Positions 1 through 7,842 of a DNA stretch of 35,458 bases are shown one piece after another. A program made the position numbers and the translations under genes. The notes beneath the pieces are model-generated. The model was given only the letters and a program-made list of their open reading frames with translations. It had not been told where the DNA came from and searched no databases. Positions within the stretch are counted from its first letter, which is position 1. Every line of letters begins with the position of its first letter. The DNA comes from Pirellulaceae bacterium (GTDB lineage: Bacteria > Planctomycetota > Planctomycetia > Pirellulales > Pirellulaceae): NCBI GenBank assembly GCA_025459265.1, contig JALOQX010000018.1, positions 1-35,458 on the forward strand. The letters are read 5' to 3'.

Positions 1-1
1 T

Positions 2-1312
2 TCATTTCGCCGGGGCGTGGCGCGTCAGCCGCACTTGATCGCCTGTGATGCCGGTTCCACCGATCCGGGGCCATACTACCTGGGGAGCGGCAAGTCCTTC
101 ACCGACCGCGCGCTGGTCAAACGCGATCTGCAGTTCATGCTCGTGGAAGGACTGCGGATCGGCGCGCACGTCGTTATCGGATCGGCCGGTGGTGCCGGCG
201 CGGCGCCGCACCTGGCCTGGTGTCGCGAGATTGTGGCCGAAATCGCGCGGGAGGAATCCCTGTCGTTCCGCCTCGGTGTCATCCGCTCCGACGTCGACAA
301 GGGCGTGCTCAAGCGCGCGTGGCGGGCGGGCAAGACGCGTCCATTGCCGTGCGTGCCGCCCCTGACGGAAGCAGCCATCGACGCGTCGACGCACCTCGTG
401 GCGCAGATTGGCTGCGAACCGATCGCCCGGGCGATCGAAGCCGAGTGCCAGGTGGTGTTGGCGGGGCGGTGCTACGACCCGGCGAATTTCGCCGCCCTGC
501 CCATTCTGCTCGGATATGACGAAGGTCTGTCACTACACATGGGCAAGATTCTCGAGTGCGGCGCGATCGCCGCCACGCCGGGCAGCGGCGCGGACTGCGT
601 GCTCGGTACCCTCACGCACGACTCGTTCGTCCTGGAAGCGCTCCATCCGCAGCGCCGCTTCACCTGCGAATCGGCGGCCGCCCATACGCTCTATGAGAAA
701 TCCGATCCCTACCACCTGCCCGGTCCAGGGGGCGTGCTCCATCTGGACAGCTGCCGGTTCACCGACGTGGGTGACGGCCGCGTCGAGGTGCACGGCAGCC
801 GTCACGAACGGACATCGCCCTATTACGTGAAGGTCGAGGGCGCGCGCAAGACGGGCTACCGCGCGATCAGTCTTGCGGGAGTGCGTGACCCGCAGTTCAT
901 CGCCAGCTGCGAGGCGGTTCTGGAGGCGGTCCGGCGGCAGGTGGCGGAGATCCTGGCGGGCCCCTCGCGCGGCACGCTCCATTTTCACGTGTACGGCCGC
1001 GACGGCGTGATGGGGCCGGCCGAGCCGGTCCGGCGCACGGCGTCGCACGAACTGGGCATCTTGATCGACGTCGTGGCTCCGACACAAGCGGAGGCGAATG
1101 CCCTGGTCAGTGTGACCCGCTCCACCTTGCTGCATCACGGCTACCCCGGCCGGATCTCGACAGCCGGCAATCTGGCCTTCCCCTTTTCACCCTCCGACTT
1201 CGCGGTGGGGGAAGTCTACGAGTTCTCGGTGTACCATCTCCTGGAACAGGAAGCGCCAGAGGCCTATCCGCTGGAGATCGAAGTCTTTCGCGACGGGAGA
1301 TGCCTGCCATGA
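2..1312 (+). CDS. AtuA/DUF1446 family protein (5' end outside window)
   Basis: The frame is open to the left edge, so the true start lies upstream; 436 residues are visible. The sequence matches the DUF1446/AtuA family (acyclic terpene utilisation protein AtuA and relatives): an N-terminal CDAGSTDPGPYYLG stretch, glycine-rich VIGSAGGAGAAPHL, and a central block with LAGRCYDPANFAALP and GKILECGAIAATPGSG. The family is genetically linked to acyclic terpene catabolism in Pseudomonas, but most members have no known reaction, and here there is no terpene pathway around it. It ends in an ATGA overlap with the next gene, a small DUF4387 protein, the usual partner of DUF1446 proteins. An internal GTG at 17 could be read as a start, but in-frame codons continue upstream of it and it sits immediately before conserved sequence, so I treat the gene as truncated by the window. 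Confidence 0.85.
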   Translation, partial: SFRRGVARQPHLIACDAGSTDPGPYYLGSGKSFTDRALVKRDLQFMLVEGLRIGAHVVIGSAGGAGAAPHLAWCREIVAEIAREESLSFRLGVIRSDVDKGVLKRAWRAGKTRPLPCVPPLTEAAIDASTHLVAQIGCEPIARAIEAECQVVLAGRCYDPANFAALPILLGYDEGLSLHMGKILECGAIAATPGSGADCVLGTLTHDSFVLEALHPQRRFTCESAAAHTLYEKSDPYHLPGPGGVLHLDSCRFTDVGDGRVEVHGSRHERTSPYYVKVEGARKTGYRAISLAGVRDPQFIASCEAVLEAVRRQVAEILAGPSRGTLHFHVYGRDGVMGPAEPVRRTASHELGILIDVVAPTQAEANALVSVTRSTLLHHGYPGRISTAGNLAFPFSPSDFAVGEVYEFSVYHLLEQEAPEAYPLEIEVFRDGRCLP

Positions 1313-1662
1313 GAATCCGCCTGGCGGACGTAGCGCACGTAATCCGCTCGAAAAACGCCGGGCCGTTCGAGCTCACCTTGGATATCCTGTTCCAGGACCG
1401 CCGGGATTTCGAGTCGGCGCGCCGCGCCAAGGTCCTGGACCGGGCCTTCATCGCGCGCCTCTACCGCCTGCCCGTGGAGGACGTGTTGCGCATCATCTAT
1501 TTCGAGCCCGCTCACGCCGTGAAAATCACGTTGCGACGCCGGGTCGTGTCCGGAGCGCCGGGCGACAGCGACATCTACGGGGCCCAGCAGCACGCCCCGC
1601 TCCTGGACATCGAATTCGCCGTCGAGGACCAAGCCCATGGACGAACCGATTCCCCACCTTGA
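1309..1662 (+). CDS. DUF4387 family protein
   Basis: A 117-residue protein that begins inside the stop of the preceding AtuA-like gene (ATGA at 1309-1312), which indicates translational coupling; an in-frame ATG at 1300 is possible but less well placed. It has the features of DUF4387: opening RLADVAHVIRSKNAGPFELT, then LDILFQDRRDFE, and a late HAVKITLRRRVVSGAPGDSD with DIYGAQQHAPLL near the end. DUF4387 proteins occur beside, or fused to, DUF1446/AtuA proteins, so the two probably form a complex or one functional unit. The biochemical activity is unknown. The 3' end overlaps the following P-loop gene by 26 bases, completing a three-gene cassette. Confidence 0.85.
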   Translation: MRIRLADVAHVIRSKNAGPFELTLDILFQDRRDFESARRAKVLDRAFIARLYRLPVEDVLRIIYFEPAHAVKITLRRRVVSGAPGDSDIYGAQQHAPLLDIEFAVEDQAHGRTDSPP

Positions 1663-2608
1663 TCCGGTCCCCCGATCGAACAAGGTCGTCCATTACTACG
1701 AGACCCTGATCTTCGCCGCTTATTACGCGCCACGCGGACGGCAGCGCATGTACATGGTCGCCAGCGAACTCTCGCAGCGCTACCTCTATCCGACCGACCT
1801 GATCGTCGGCATCATTGGCGCTGAAGGGGCCGGCAAGTCGACACTCATCAAAGGTCTGTTTCCAGGGCTGGAGTTGACGAACGACGACGACGGGGTCAAT
1901 CTGCAGCCCGGGCCGATCTTTAACTTCGTACCCGGCGACTACTTCGCTCCGCACACGTTCCACATCGACGTCCGCTTCGAACTGGCTTTCCGGCAGCGGT
2001 ATCAGATTGTGGAGGCCATTACGAACGCCGTCTCGCATGGCCGGCGCGTCGTGATCGAACACTTCGACCTGATCTACGATTCGCTGGGCTACAACGCGCA
2101 GATCATCTTCGGCGTCGGCGAGGAGATCATGGTGGCGCGGCCGAGCGTGTTCGGGCCGTTCCCGGCGGCGATCAAGGGCGTGGTTGAGAAATCCATCAAG
2201 TATCGCCGCATGGCGCATTCAGCGGAGGACATCACGGGCTTCGTGCTGCAGCGCGACTACAACTGCAGCCTGCCCGTCCACCACTCGGACGTCAAACACG
2301 GGTTCGTCATCAATTTTCCCTCGCAGCCGGAGATCAACCTGGTCGAACTGGAAGGCAAGGTCCGGGACATCATCCGGCAGGATCTCCCGATCACCGTGCC
2401 GGGAGAAAACCAGATTGCGGTGGGCGAGCAGGTGCTGCCGTGTACGGGAAACCGAATCCACGTCAGACGCACGAGTGAGATCCAGAATTTCCGGCTGGTC
2501 AGGCACTTCAGCTACCACCCGATCTTCAAAGAGTACCTGCTGATCGGCATCGTCGGACCCCGCGAACTCGTCGGTTACGAGGACATTGCCAGTGTCTTGG
2601 ACGGTTAG
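1637..2608 (+). CDS. P-loop protein with alanyl-tRNA synthetase-type second additional domain
   Basis: A 323-residue protein with a classical Walker A motif GAEGAGKS at residues 61-68, followed by a conserved LELTNDDDGVNLQPGPI stretch, so it should bind ATP or GTP. The C-terminal third resembles the tRNA_SAD domain of AlaRS, ThrRS and the AlaX editing proteins: a histidine pair and a later histidine (H215, H216, H221) and a Cys/His pair (C269, H275) in CTGNRIHVRRTSEIQNF, placed like the zinc site of the SAD domain but with different spacing. The family is usually annotated as alanine-tRNA synthetase second additional domain-containing protein and has no established function. The ATG at 1637 has GAGG nine bases upstream. 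It follows the AtuA and DUF4387 genes with overlap, so it probably works with them. Whether the SAD-like part acts on tRNA at all is open. Confidence 0.72.
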   Translation: MDEPIPHLDPVPRSNKVVHYYETLIFAAYYAPRGRQRMYMVASELSQRYLYPTDLIVGIIGAEGAGKSTLIKGLFPGLELTNDDDGVNLQPGPIFNFVPGDYFAPHTFHIDVRFELAFRQRYQIVEAITNAVSHGRRVVIEHFDLIYDSLGYNAQIIFGVGEEIMVARPSVFGPFPAAIKGVVEKSIKYRRMAHSAEDITGFVLQRDYNCSLPVHHSDVKHGFVINFPSQPEINLVELEGKVRDIIRQDLPITVPGENQIAVGEQVLPCTGNRIHVRRTSEIQNFRLVRHFSYHPIFKEYLLIGIVGPRELVGYEDIASVLDG

Positions 2609-2660
2609 CAGGAACCTGAGCGTGTCACCGGGCGGGAAACGAGTGTCTGGGATAACGAGG

Positions 2661-4775
2661 TTAATCTCCAAAGGTCAGCCGCAGGGCGGTCTCTTCGCGC
2701 AGCGTGCAATTGAGCCACAGCGTGTGACCGTCCCAGGCGTATTGCTTGGCGGCAAGTGGACGGCCGCCCAGTTCCAGTTGCTTCAGGGTCCGCGGCGCGG
2801 CGGTGAGTTCGAAGACGGGATGGACGCAGGCCGTGGCCGGCTTGACGATGATGGTCACCGTCGGCGATTCGACGACCAGCCGGATCGCGCGCCGCTCGGG
2901 GATGTAGGATTCGGCTTCGAGCCGGGCTCCTTGCACGTCCAGCGCCGGCGGCTGCGCGAAGCTGCGGGCCCACTCCACTAGCCGTTGGTCGTCAGCGTCG
3001 CTGGTGCCGATGAGCCAGGCCCAGGTCTGGACGACCATCGGTTGCGAACGGCCCAGGGTGTCGAGCGTCTCGAGCTGGGCCGTCCGCAGCGGCGTCGGTC
3101 GGCTGCGGGCCCAACTCATGACGCTGTTGTGGCAGGGCGTGAATTGGACGCGATCGTCGATGGCCCAGCCGGTGGTCTTGCCGCGTGCCAGCGGCCAGTG
3201 GCTGCCCCAGTAACAGGGCGTGACGATCTGGCCCTGGTCCTGGAACGGCCCGAAGACCGCCTGCGGCAGCTTCAGGTCCAGCGGATTGAAATAGACCGCC
3301 GCCTGCGGATCGTCCGTGTGCAGTCGCACGCGGTAGATCGCCGCCATGTCGCGCGACGTGAGCTTGTCGCCTTGCTCGGCCGGCAGAAATGGGAACATCA
3401 GTTCGCGTTTCTGCCCGTCGACGAACAGGATGTCCACCAGGTTGGGCGGCAAGATGCTGAAGGGATACGTCGCCTGGGGCGAGAGAATGATGAATTCGCT
3501 CAGTTCGTAGTCGCCGCTGGGGATGCTCTGCAGCGTGAGCACCCGCGTGCCAAATCCGTCGCGGTAGAAGTAATAGTCCTCGACCGCCGAATCGCCCCAG
3601 ACCTTGTACTTGAAGTCGCACGACTGGTAGCTCCACCGGACGTGGATGCGGGCCGGCGTTGATTCCATGATCCGCACGCGGCCGTAGCGGAGTTCCTTGT
3701 CCATGAGCGGCTCGACGCAGTCCTCGAAACCGTCTGCGGGCGGACTGGTCTCGGCCCACTCGTAACTCAGGGCCGTATTGTGACGGCCCGCCCAGAACGG
3801 CACGTAGCTGGACCCGCGCCAGAAGACGAACCGCGAACCGTTGGGCAGAGCGACCACGGTGTCGTGCAGCTTCGCATCCCAGGCGTCGGCGTAATTCATC
3901 GACGAAAACGTGCCATCGTCGGCCCGCACGGAAATCGGGGCGTCGTAGCGGAGTTTCGTTTCGACAGCGCCGAATTCCGGCCAGTGCGGCCGACGACGGA
4001 CCAACATGGTCGAGATCGCCTTGTGCCACAGTTCGGCGCCGCCGGCCGGCGCGAGGCTCACGTGGAGCACGTCGCCGTCGCCGCTGGCTGGCACTGGCGG
4101 GAGCGCCAGCCGGGCACGGCTGGGGCGATCCCGAATCAGTTCCATCGCGGCCAGCGTTTTCGCCATCGGTGCCGATTCGAACCAGGCCGTGACTTGCGCG
4201 CCAGGCACGTCACCGGTCCGGCAGATCGCTGCCACGTCGATCGTTCCCTGCCCGCCGTCGGCCAAGATGAGCCAATCGGCCGGAACGAGAATCGCGCCCA
4301 GATCGACCGGATTGACGAGCTGGTCCTGCCGCGCGATTGCGTCCGCCTCAAACGGCACCGGCTCGACGGCCTGCCGAGCCAATTCGACGGCTTCGCCCTG
4401 CGCCGATTGCGCCACTAGCACTAGTTCCGTCGGCCACGTCTCGAACGAGGCCCGGCCGGTCGCAGGCGCCTGGCCGGTCAACGTCAGGGTTTTGCGGGCG
4501 ATCTCCTCTCCGCGGAGATGCGCGACGAGCACAACGTCGCACGCGGGCGGGTTCGAGTCCAGTTCCACCACCGCGGTGAGCGGTTGCCCGATGCGGTCCA
4601 AGCCATACGGCGGCCGCCACGGATGGCCCGGTTCGACGCGGATCCTCGCCGGAGGTTCGCCCACCGCCGCGGCGCCGGTCGCGGGGAGTGGCGAAAAGAA
4701 GAGGACGCAGACCAACAGCGCGAGGACAGCGAAAGGCTGGCGGCACGACAACGTGGAAGCGGATGAACGTTGCAT
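2661..4775 (-). CDS. Exported protein of unknown function (704 aa)
   Basis: Residues 13-36 form a signal peptide: a hydrophobic run FAVLALLVCVLFFSPL followed by ATGAAA. The rest is soluble and rich in tryptophan, tyrosine and beta-prone sequence. It includes SMNYADAWDAKLHD near the middle, a HVRWSYQSCDFKYKVWG block and a CYWGSHWPLARGKTTGW block, which look like a large all-beta protein such as the sandwich-type catalytic or accessory modules of carbohydrate-active proteins. I do not recognise a defined family or catalytic residues. It lies 57 bases downstream of the E1-beta gene on the same strand, so it may be the last gene of the mannosidase/dehydrogenase operon. The ATG at 4775 has GGAG about ten bases upstream. 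Hydrolysis or binding of a polysaccharide is a guess from context only. Confidence 0.75.
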   Translation of the reverse strand: MQRSSASTLSCRQPFAVLALLVCVLFFSPLPATGAAAVGEPPARIRVEPGHPWRPPYGLDRIGQPLTAVVELDSNPPACDVVLVAHLRGEEIARKTLTLTGQAPATGRASFETWPTELVLVAQSAQGEAVELARQAVEPVPFEADAIARQDQLVNPVDLGAILVPADWLILADGGQGTIDVAAICRTGDVPGAQVTAWFESAPMAKTLAAMELIRDRPSRARLALPPVPASGDGDVLHVSLAPAGGAELWHKAISTMLVRRRPHWPEFGAVETKLRYDAPISVRADDGTFSSMNYADAWDAKLHDTVVALPNGSRFVFWRGSSYVPFWAGRHNTALSYEWAETSPPADGFEDCVEPLMDKELRYGRVRIMESTPARIHVRWSYQSCDFKYKVWGDSAVEDYYFYRDGFGTRVLTLQSIPSGDYELSEFIILSPQATYPFSILPPNLVDILFVDGQKRELMFPFLPAEQGDKLTSRDMAAIYRVRLHTDDPQAAVYFNPLDLKLPQAVFGPFQDQGQIVTPCYWGSHWPLARGKTTGWAIDDRVQFTPCHNSVMSWARSRPTPLRTAQLETLDTLGRSQPMVVQTWAWLIGTSDADDQRLVEWARSFAQPPALDVQGARLEAESYIPERRAIRLVVESPTVTIIVKPATACVHPVFELTAAPRTLKQLELGGRPLAAKQYAWDGHTLWLNCTLREETALRLTFGD

Positions 4776-4832
4776 GACCTGTGATCTCCGGCAGTAAGAT
4801 GTTACGGAGTAAAGCCCCGATCCGTGTTCCGT

Positions 4833-5867
4833 TCAAAACTGCATGACCGTCTTGGCAGTCTCGACGATGCGGGGTACGTCCGGACGATAGGCGTTCTCCA
4901 GCACGGGCGTGAACGGCACCGGGACATCGGCCGAGGCCACGCGGCGGATCGGACAGCGCAGATATTCGCCACACTCCTCCAGGAGGCTGGCGGCAATCTC
5001 GGCGCTGACAGAACCGCGTTTCGGCCCTTCCTCGACGATGACGACACGACCCGTTTTGCGCACCGACGCGCCGAGCGTCTCCAGGTCCAGCGGCGACAGG
5101 CTGCGGACGTCGATCACTTCGGCCGAGATGCCCTCGGCGGCCAACTCTTCGGCGGCCTGGAGCGAATAGTGCAGCATCAGCAGCCAGGCAAGGATCGTCA
5201 CGTCGGAGCCCGCGCGACGCACGGCGGCCTGGTGGAGGGGCACGGTGTAGTCGTCTTCCGGCACGTCGCTGGTCGCGTCGACCGCGCCCGGCTCGGCCCG
5301 CGCCCCCTTGGAGCCGTAGAGCAGCTTGTGCTCGAAGATCAGCACGGGATTGTCGTCGCGCACCGCGGCCTTCAGGAGCCCCTTGGCGTCGTAGGCGTTG
5401 GAGACGGCAACGACCTTCAGGCCGGGCACGCCGGTGAAGTAACGTTCCAGGTTCTGCGCATGCTGGCTGCCCCGGCCGGTCGCGCCGACGGGCGCACGCA
5501 TCACGAGCGGCATGGTGACCTGCCCACCCGACATGTACCGCATCTTGGCGATGTTGTTGATGATCTGGTCGGCGGCCAAGAGCAGAAAGTCGCCATACTG
5601 CACGTCGGCGATGGGGCGCATGCCGGCCATCGCGGCGCCGCAGGCCACACCGAAGAACCCCAGTTCCGCGATGGGTGTATTGATCATGCGGTCGGGGAAG
5701 CGCTTCTCCAATCCCAGCGTGACGGTAAACGCGCCGCCCCATCCGCCCGGCACGGCGATGTCTTCCCCGATGCAGAATACGCGCTCGTCGCGCGCCATTT
5801 CCTCGGCGATGGCCTCACGCAGGGCCTCAGCGATCCCCAAATGTTTTCCGGATTCAGGCAAACACAT
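4833..5867 (-). CDS. 2-oxoacid dehydrogenase E1 component, beta subunit (pyruvate/acetoin type)
   Basis: A 344-residue protein of the transketolase-like E1-beta family. Conserved marks include GEDIAVPGGWGGAF, NTPIAELGFFGVACGAAM and DVQYGDFLLLAADQIINNIAKM in the pyrimidine-binding half, and the C-terminal RVASADVPVPFTPVLE. With E1-alpha it forms the thiamine-diphosphate heterotetramer that decarboxylates a 2-oxoacid (pyruvate, acetoin or a branched-chain acid) and reductively acylates lipoyl-E2 in the cytoplasm. The start overlaps the end of E1-alpha by 14 bases and has AGGAG ten bases upstream, so the two are coupled. The gene order E2, E1-alpha, E1-beta with no E3 is noted separately. Substrate cannot be fixed from sequence; pyruvate or acetoin is most likely. 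Confidence 0.92.
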   Translation of the reverse strand: MCLPESGKHLGIAEALREAIAEEMARDERVFCIGEDIAVPGGWGGAFTVTLGLEKRFPDRMINTPIAELGFFGVACGAAMAGMRPIADVQYGDFLLLAADQIINNIAKMRYMSGGQVTMPLVMRAPVGATGRGSQHAQNLERYFTGVPGLKVVAVSNAYDAKGLLKAAVRDDNPVLIFEHKLLYGSKGARAEPGAVDATSDVPEDDYTVPLHQAAVRRAGSDVTILAWLLMLHYSLQAAEELAAEGISAEVIDVRSLSPLDLETLGASVRKTGRVVIVEEGPKRGSVSAEIAASLLEECGEYLRCPIRRVASADVPVPFTPVLENAYRPDVPRIVETAKTVMQF

Positions 5868-6861
5868 CGCTCGTCAACTCCTTCACACTCGGCAGCGGTT
5901 GACACCGTGCAACCTGCACAGCTTCGTCGAACTGTTGCCGGACCCGGGTTCTGATGGCTTCCAGCCCCGGATCGTCGATCACGCCGCGCTCCCGGAGCGC
6001 CCTGGCGAAGCGGTCGATCGGGTCCTGGGAGGCCCATGCTTCGCGTTCCTCCTGGGGCTGATAGTGGCATGGGTCGCGGCGGGAGTGGCCGGTCAAGCGA
6101 TAGGTGAGCAATTCCAGGAAGACCGGTCCGTTGCCAGCGCGACACTGCGCGACGGCGGCCTGCGCGGCTTCGTACACCGCCAGGACGTCGTTCCCGTCGT
6201 GCTGCTCGGCACGGACGCCATAGCTGCTGCCTACTCGGCGCGCGATGTGGGTGTCGCGCATCACCTGGGAAACGTGCGTGCTGGCTCCATAGAGGTTGTT
6301 CTCGCAGACGAAGATCACCGGCAGGTTCCAGATGGCCGCCATGTTGACGCCCTCGTGAAAGGCGCCCTCGGACACCGCGCCGTCACCGAAGAAACTGACG
6401 GCCACGCGATCGCTCTTTTGCATCTTGAACGCCAGGGCCAGGCCGGCCGCGACGGGGATCCCGCCGCCGACTATGGCGATGCCGGGCACCATGCCCTTGG
6501 CCATGTTGCCGACGTGCATGCTGCCGCCCTTGCCTCGGCAGCAACCGGTCGTTGCGCCGAACAGTTCGTCGAGCAGTTCCTGGACCGACAGGCCCTTCGC
6601 CAGGGCATGACCGTGGCCGCGGAACGTGGATGTAATGAAGTCGTCTGCGCGCAGCGCCGCACAGACGCCCACGGCGGTTGCTTCCTGCCCCTGGCACTGG
6701 TGGATGGTGCCGGGCATCGTCCCTTCCAGGAACAGGAATTTGACGCCATCCTCGAACTCGCGGATGAGCACCATGCGTTCGTACAGGGCCAGCAGCTGGT
6801 CGCATCCGCATGCCGCCGGCTGTTGAGCGGGAGTCGCTGGGAGAATCTGCGGTGTGGTCAT
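5854..6861 (-). CDS. 2-oxoacid dehydrogenase E1 component, alpha subunit
   Basis: A 335-residue thiamine-diphosphate-binding E1-alpha subunit. The TPP motif is clear: GDGAVSEGAFHEG running into NLPVIFVCENNLYG. The upstream RGHGHALAKG and GKGGSMHVG motifs are typical of the PdhA/AcoA family, as is YRLTGHSRRDP near the C-terminus. It provides the cofactor diphosphate site for the E1 heterotetramer and partners the beta subunit encoded directly downstream. The ATG at 6861 overlaps the E2 stop codon as TGATG and has GGAGG seven bases upstream; a GTG one codon earlier is possible but worse placed. The length is normal for the single-chain alpha subunits of pyruvate, acetoin and branched-chain systems. 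Confidence 0.92.
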   Translation of the reverse strand: MTTPQILPATPAQQPAACGCDQLLALYERMVLIREFEDGVKFLFLEGTMPGTIHQCQGQEATAVGVCAALRADDFITSTFRGHGHALAKGLSVQELLDELFGATTGCCRGKGGSMHVGNMAKGMVPGIAIVGGGIPVAAGLALAFKMQKSDRVAVSFFGDGAVSEGAFHEGVNMAAIWNLPVIFVCENNLYGASTHVSQVMRDTHIARRVGSSYGVRAEQHDGNDVLAVYEAAQAAVAQCRAGNGPVFLELLTYRLTGHSRRDPCHYQPQEEREAWASQDPIDRFARALRERGVIDDPGLEAIRTRVRQQFDEAVQVARCQPLPSVKELTSDVFA

Positions 6862-7841
6862 CACATCGCCTCCAGTTCAGTTACGATCGCCTCCAGAAAC
6901 GCCGCGGCGTACTTGCCACTCGCGATGCGGTGGTCGACGCTCAGCGTGAGCGTGCCGCGGTGCTGGACGCCGAGTTCTCCGTTGGCCTGTGCGACGGGCG
7001 TGAGCAGGACCTTGCCCACGCCGAGGATCGCCGCCTCGGGCGGGTTGATGATCGGCACGAAACGCTCGACGTTGCACATGCCCAGGTTCGTGACCGTGAT
7101 CAACGCCGGCTGTGTGCGGCGGATCCCCTGGTCGCCGCCGCGCAGACATTCGACGCCGCGGCGGATTTCGTCGGAGATCTCCGCCACTGTTTTGCCGGCG
7201 GGCGAGGGCACGGGAATCACGAACAGTTCCTCGTCGCTGTCGACGGCGACACCGATCGCGTCGGTGCCAGCAGGCACCAGCCGCTCGCCATCCAGCCGGC
7301 AGCGGAACCGGTCAGCGCGGCTGATCGCCTTGGCGACGGCCAGCACGAAGAAGGCGTCCCATACCAGGTGTCGCTCTTCGGCAGCCTGGCGGCGAGCGAT
7401 GATCGCCGCCGCGTTGAACGAAGTCTGCAGATAGAAATGCGGAATGGTCTGCTTGCTGGTTTGCAGCCGCTGGGCCGCAGTGCGCTGCGCGAGGCTCAAG
7501 GGAATACCCACCACGGCGGCCTGCGTCACGCCCGCAGCCGCCCGATTGCGGGCAAACATGCCGACGGGACCAGAGGCCGGTGCGGCAGCGGGCCGGGTCT
7601 CCCCAGCGACTTCCAACACGGCGATCACGTCGCCCACCGCGACCGACGCGCCAACTTCGCATCGCACTTCGCACAGCACGCCGCTGGCGACCGATTCCAC
7701 CTCCATCGTGGCCTTGTCGGTTTCCACCTCCAGCAGCGGCTCGCCACGCGCGATGTGCTGGCCCGGCTCGATCATCCAGCGCACGATGCGGATCGCAGAA
7801 TCGGTGGTTGCCAAGTCGGGCATTTTCATCTGGAATTGCAT
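6861..7841 (-). CDS. Dihydrolipoamide acyltransferase (E2), apparently without a peripheral-subunit-binding domain
   Basis: A 326-residue E2. Residues 1-80 are a lipoyl domain with the lipoylation lysine K43 in ETDKATMEVE. The catalytic acyltransferase domain runs from about residue 105 to the end and closes with the active-site LSVDHRIASG (H304). The linker between them (residues about 80-105) is only an Ala/Pro-rich stretch; the roughly 35-residue peripheral-subunit-binding domain that normally docks E1 and E3 is not recognisable. The start at 7841 is chosen because AGGAG lies upstream at good spacing; a longer frame to 7976 only reads through the REP hairpins. Translation starts one base after the stop of the aldolase-like gene, so the genes are coupled. 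It transfers the acyl group from E1 to CoA. Confidence 0.9.
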   Translation of the reverse strand: MQFQMKMPDLATTDSAIRIVRWMIEPGQHIARGEPLLEVETDKATMEVESVASGVLCEVRCEVGASVAVGDVIAVLEVAGETRPAAAPASGPVGMFARNRAAAGVTQAAVVGIPLSLAQRTAAQRLQTSKQTIPHFYLQTSFNAAAIIARRQAAEERHLVWDAFFVLAVAKAISRADRFRCRLDGERLVPAGTDAIGVAVDSDEELFVIPVPSPAGKTVAEISDEIRRGVECLRGGDQGIRRTQPALITVTNLGMCNVERFVPIINPPEAAILGVGKVLLTPVAQANGELGVQHRGTLTLSVDHRIASGKYAAAFLEAIVTELEAM

Positions 7842-7842
7842 G

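Noticed and set aside
4550-4560. GGTTCGAGTCC resembling a tRNA T-loop
   Set aside because: It lies within a clear coding sequence and has no acceptor or anticodon arms around it.
5512-7434. A 640-codon plus-strand frame
   Set aside because: Antisense to the E1-beta, E1-alpha and E2 genes.
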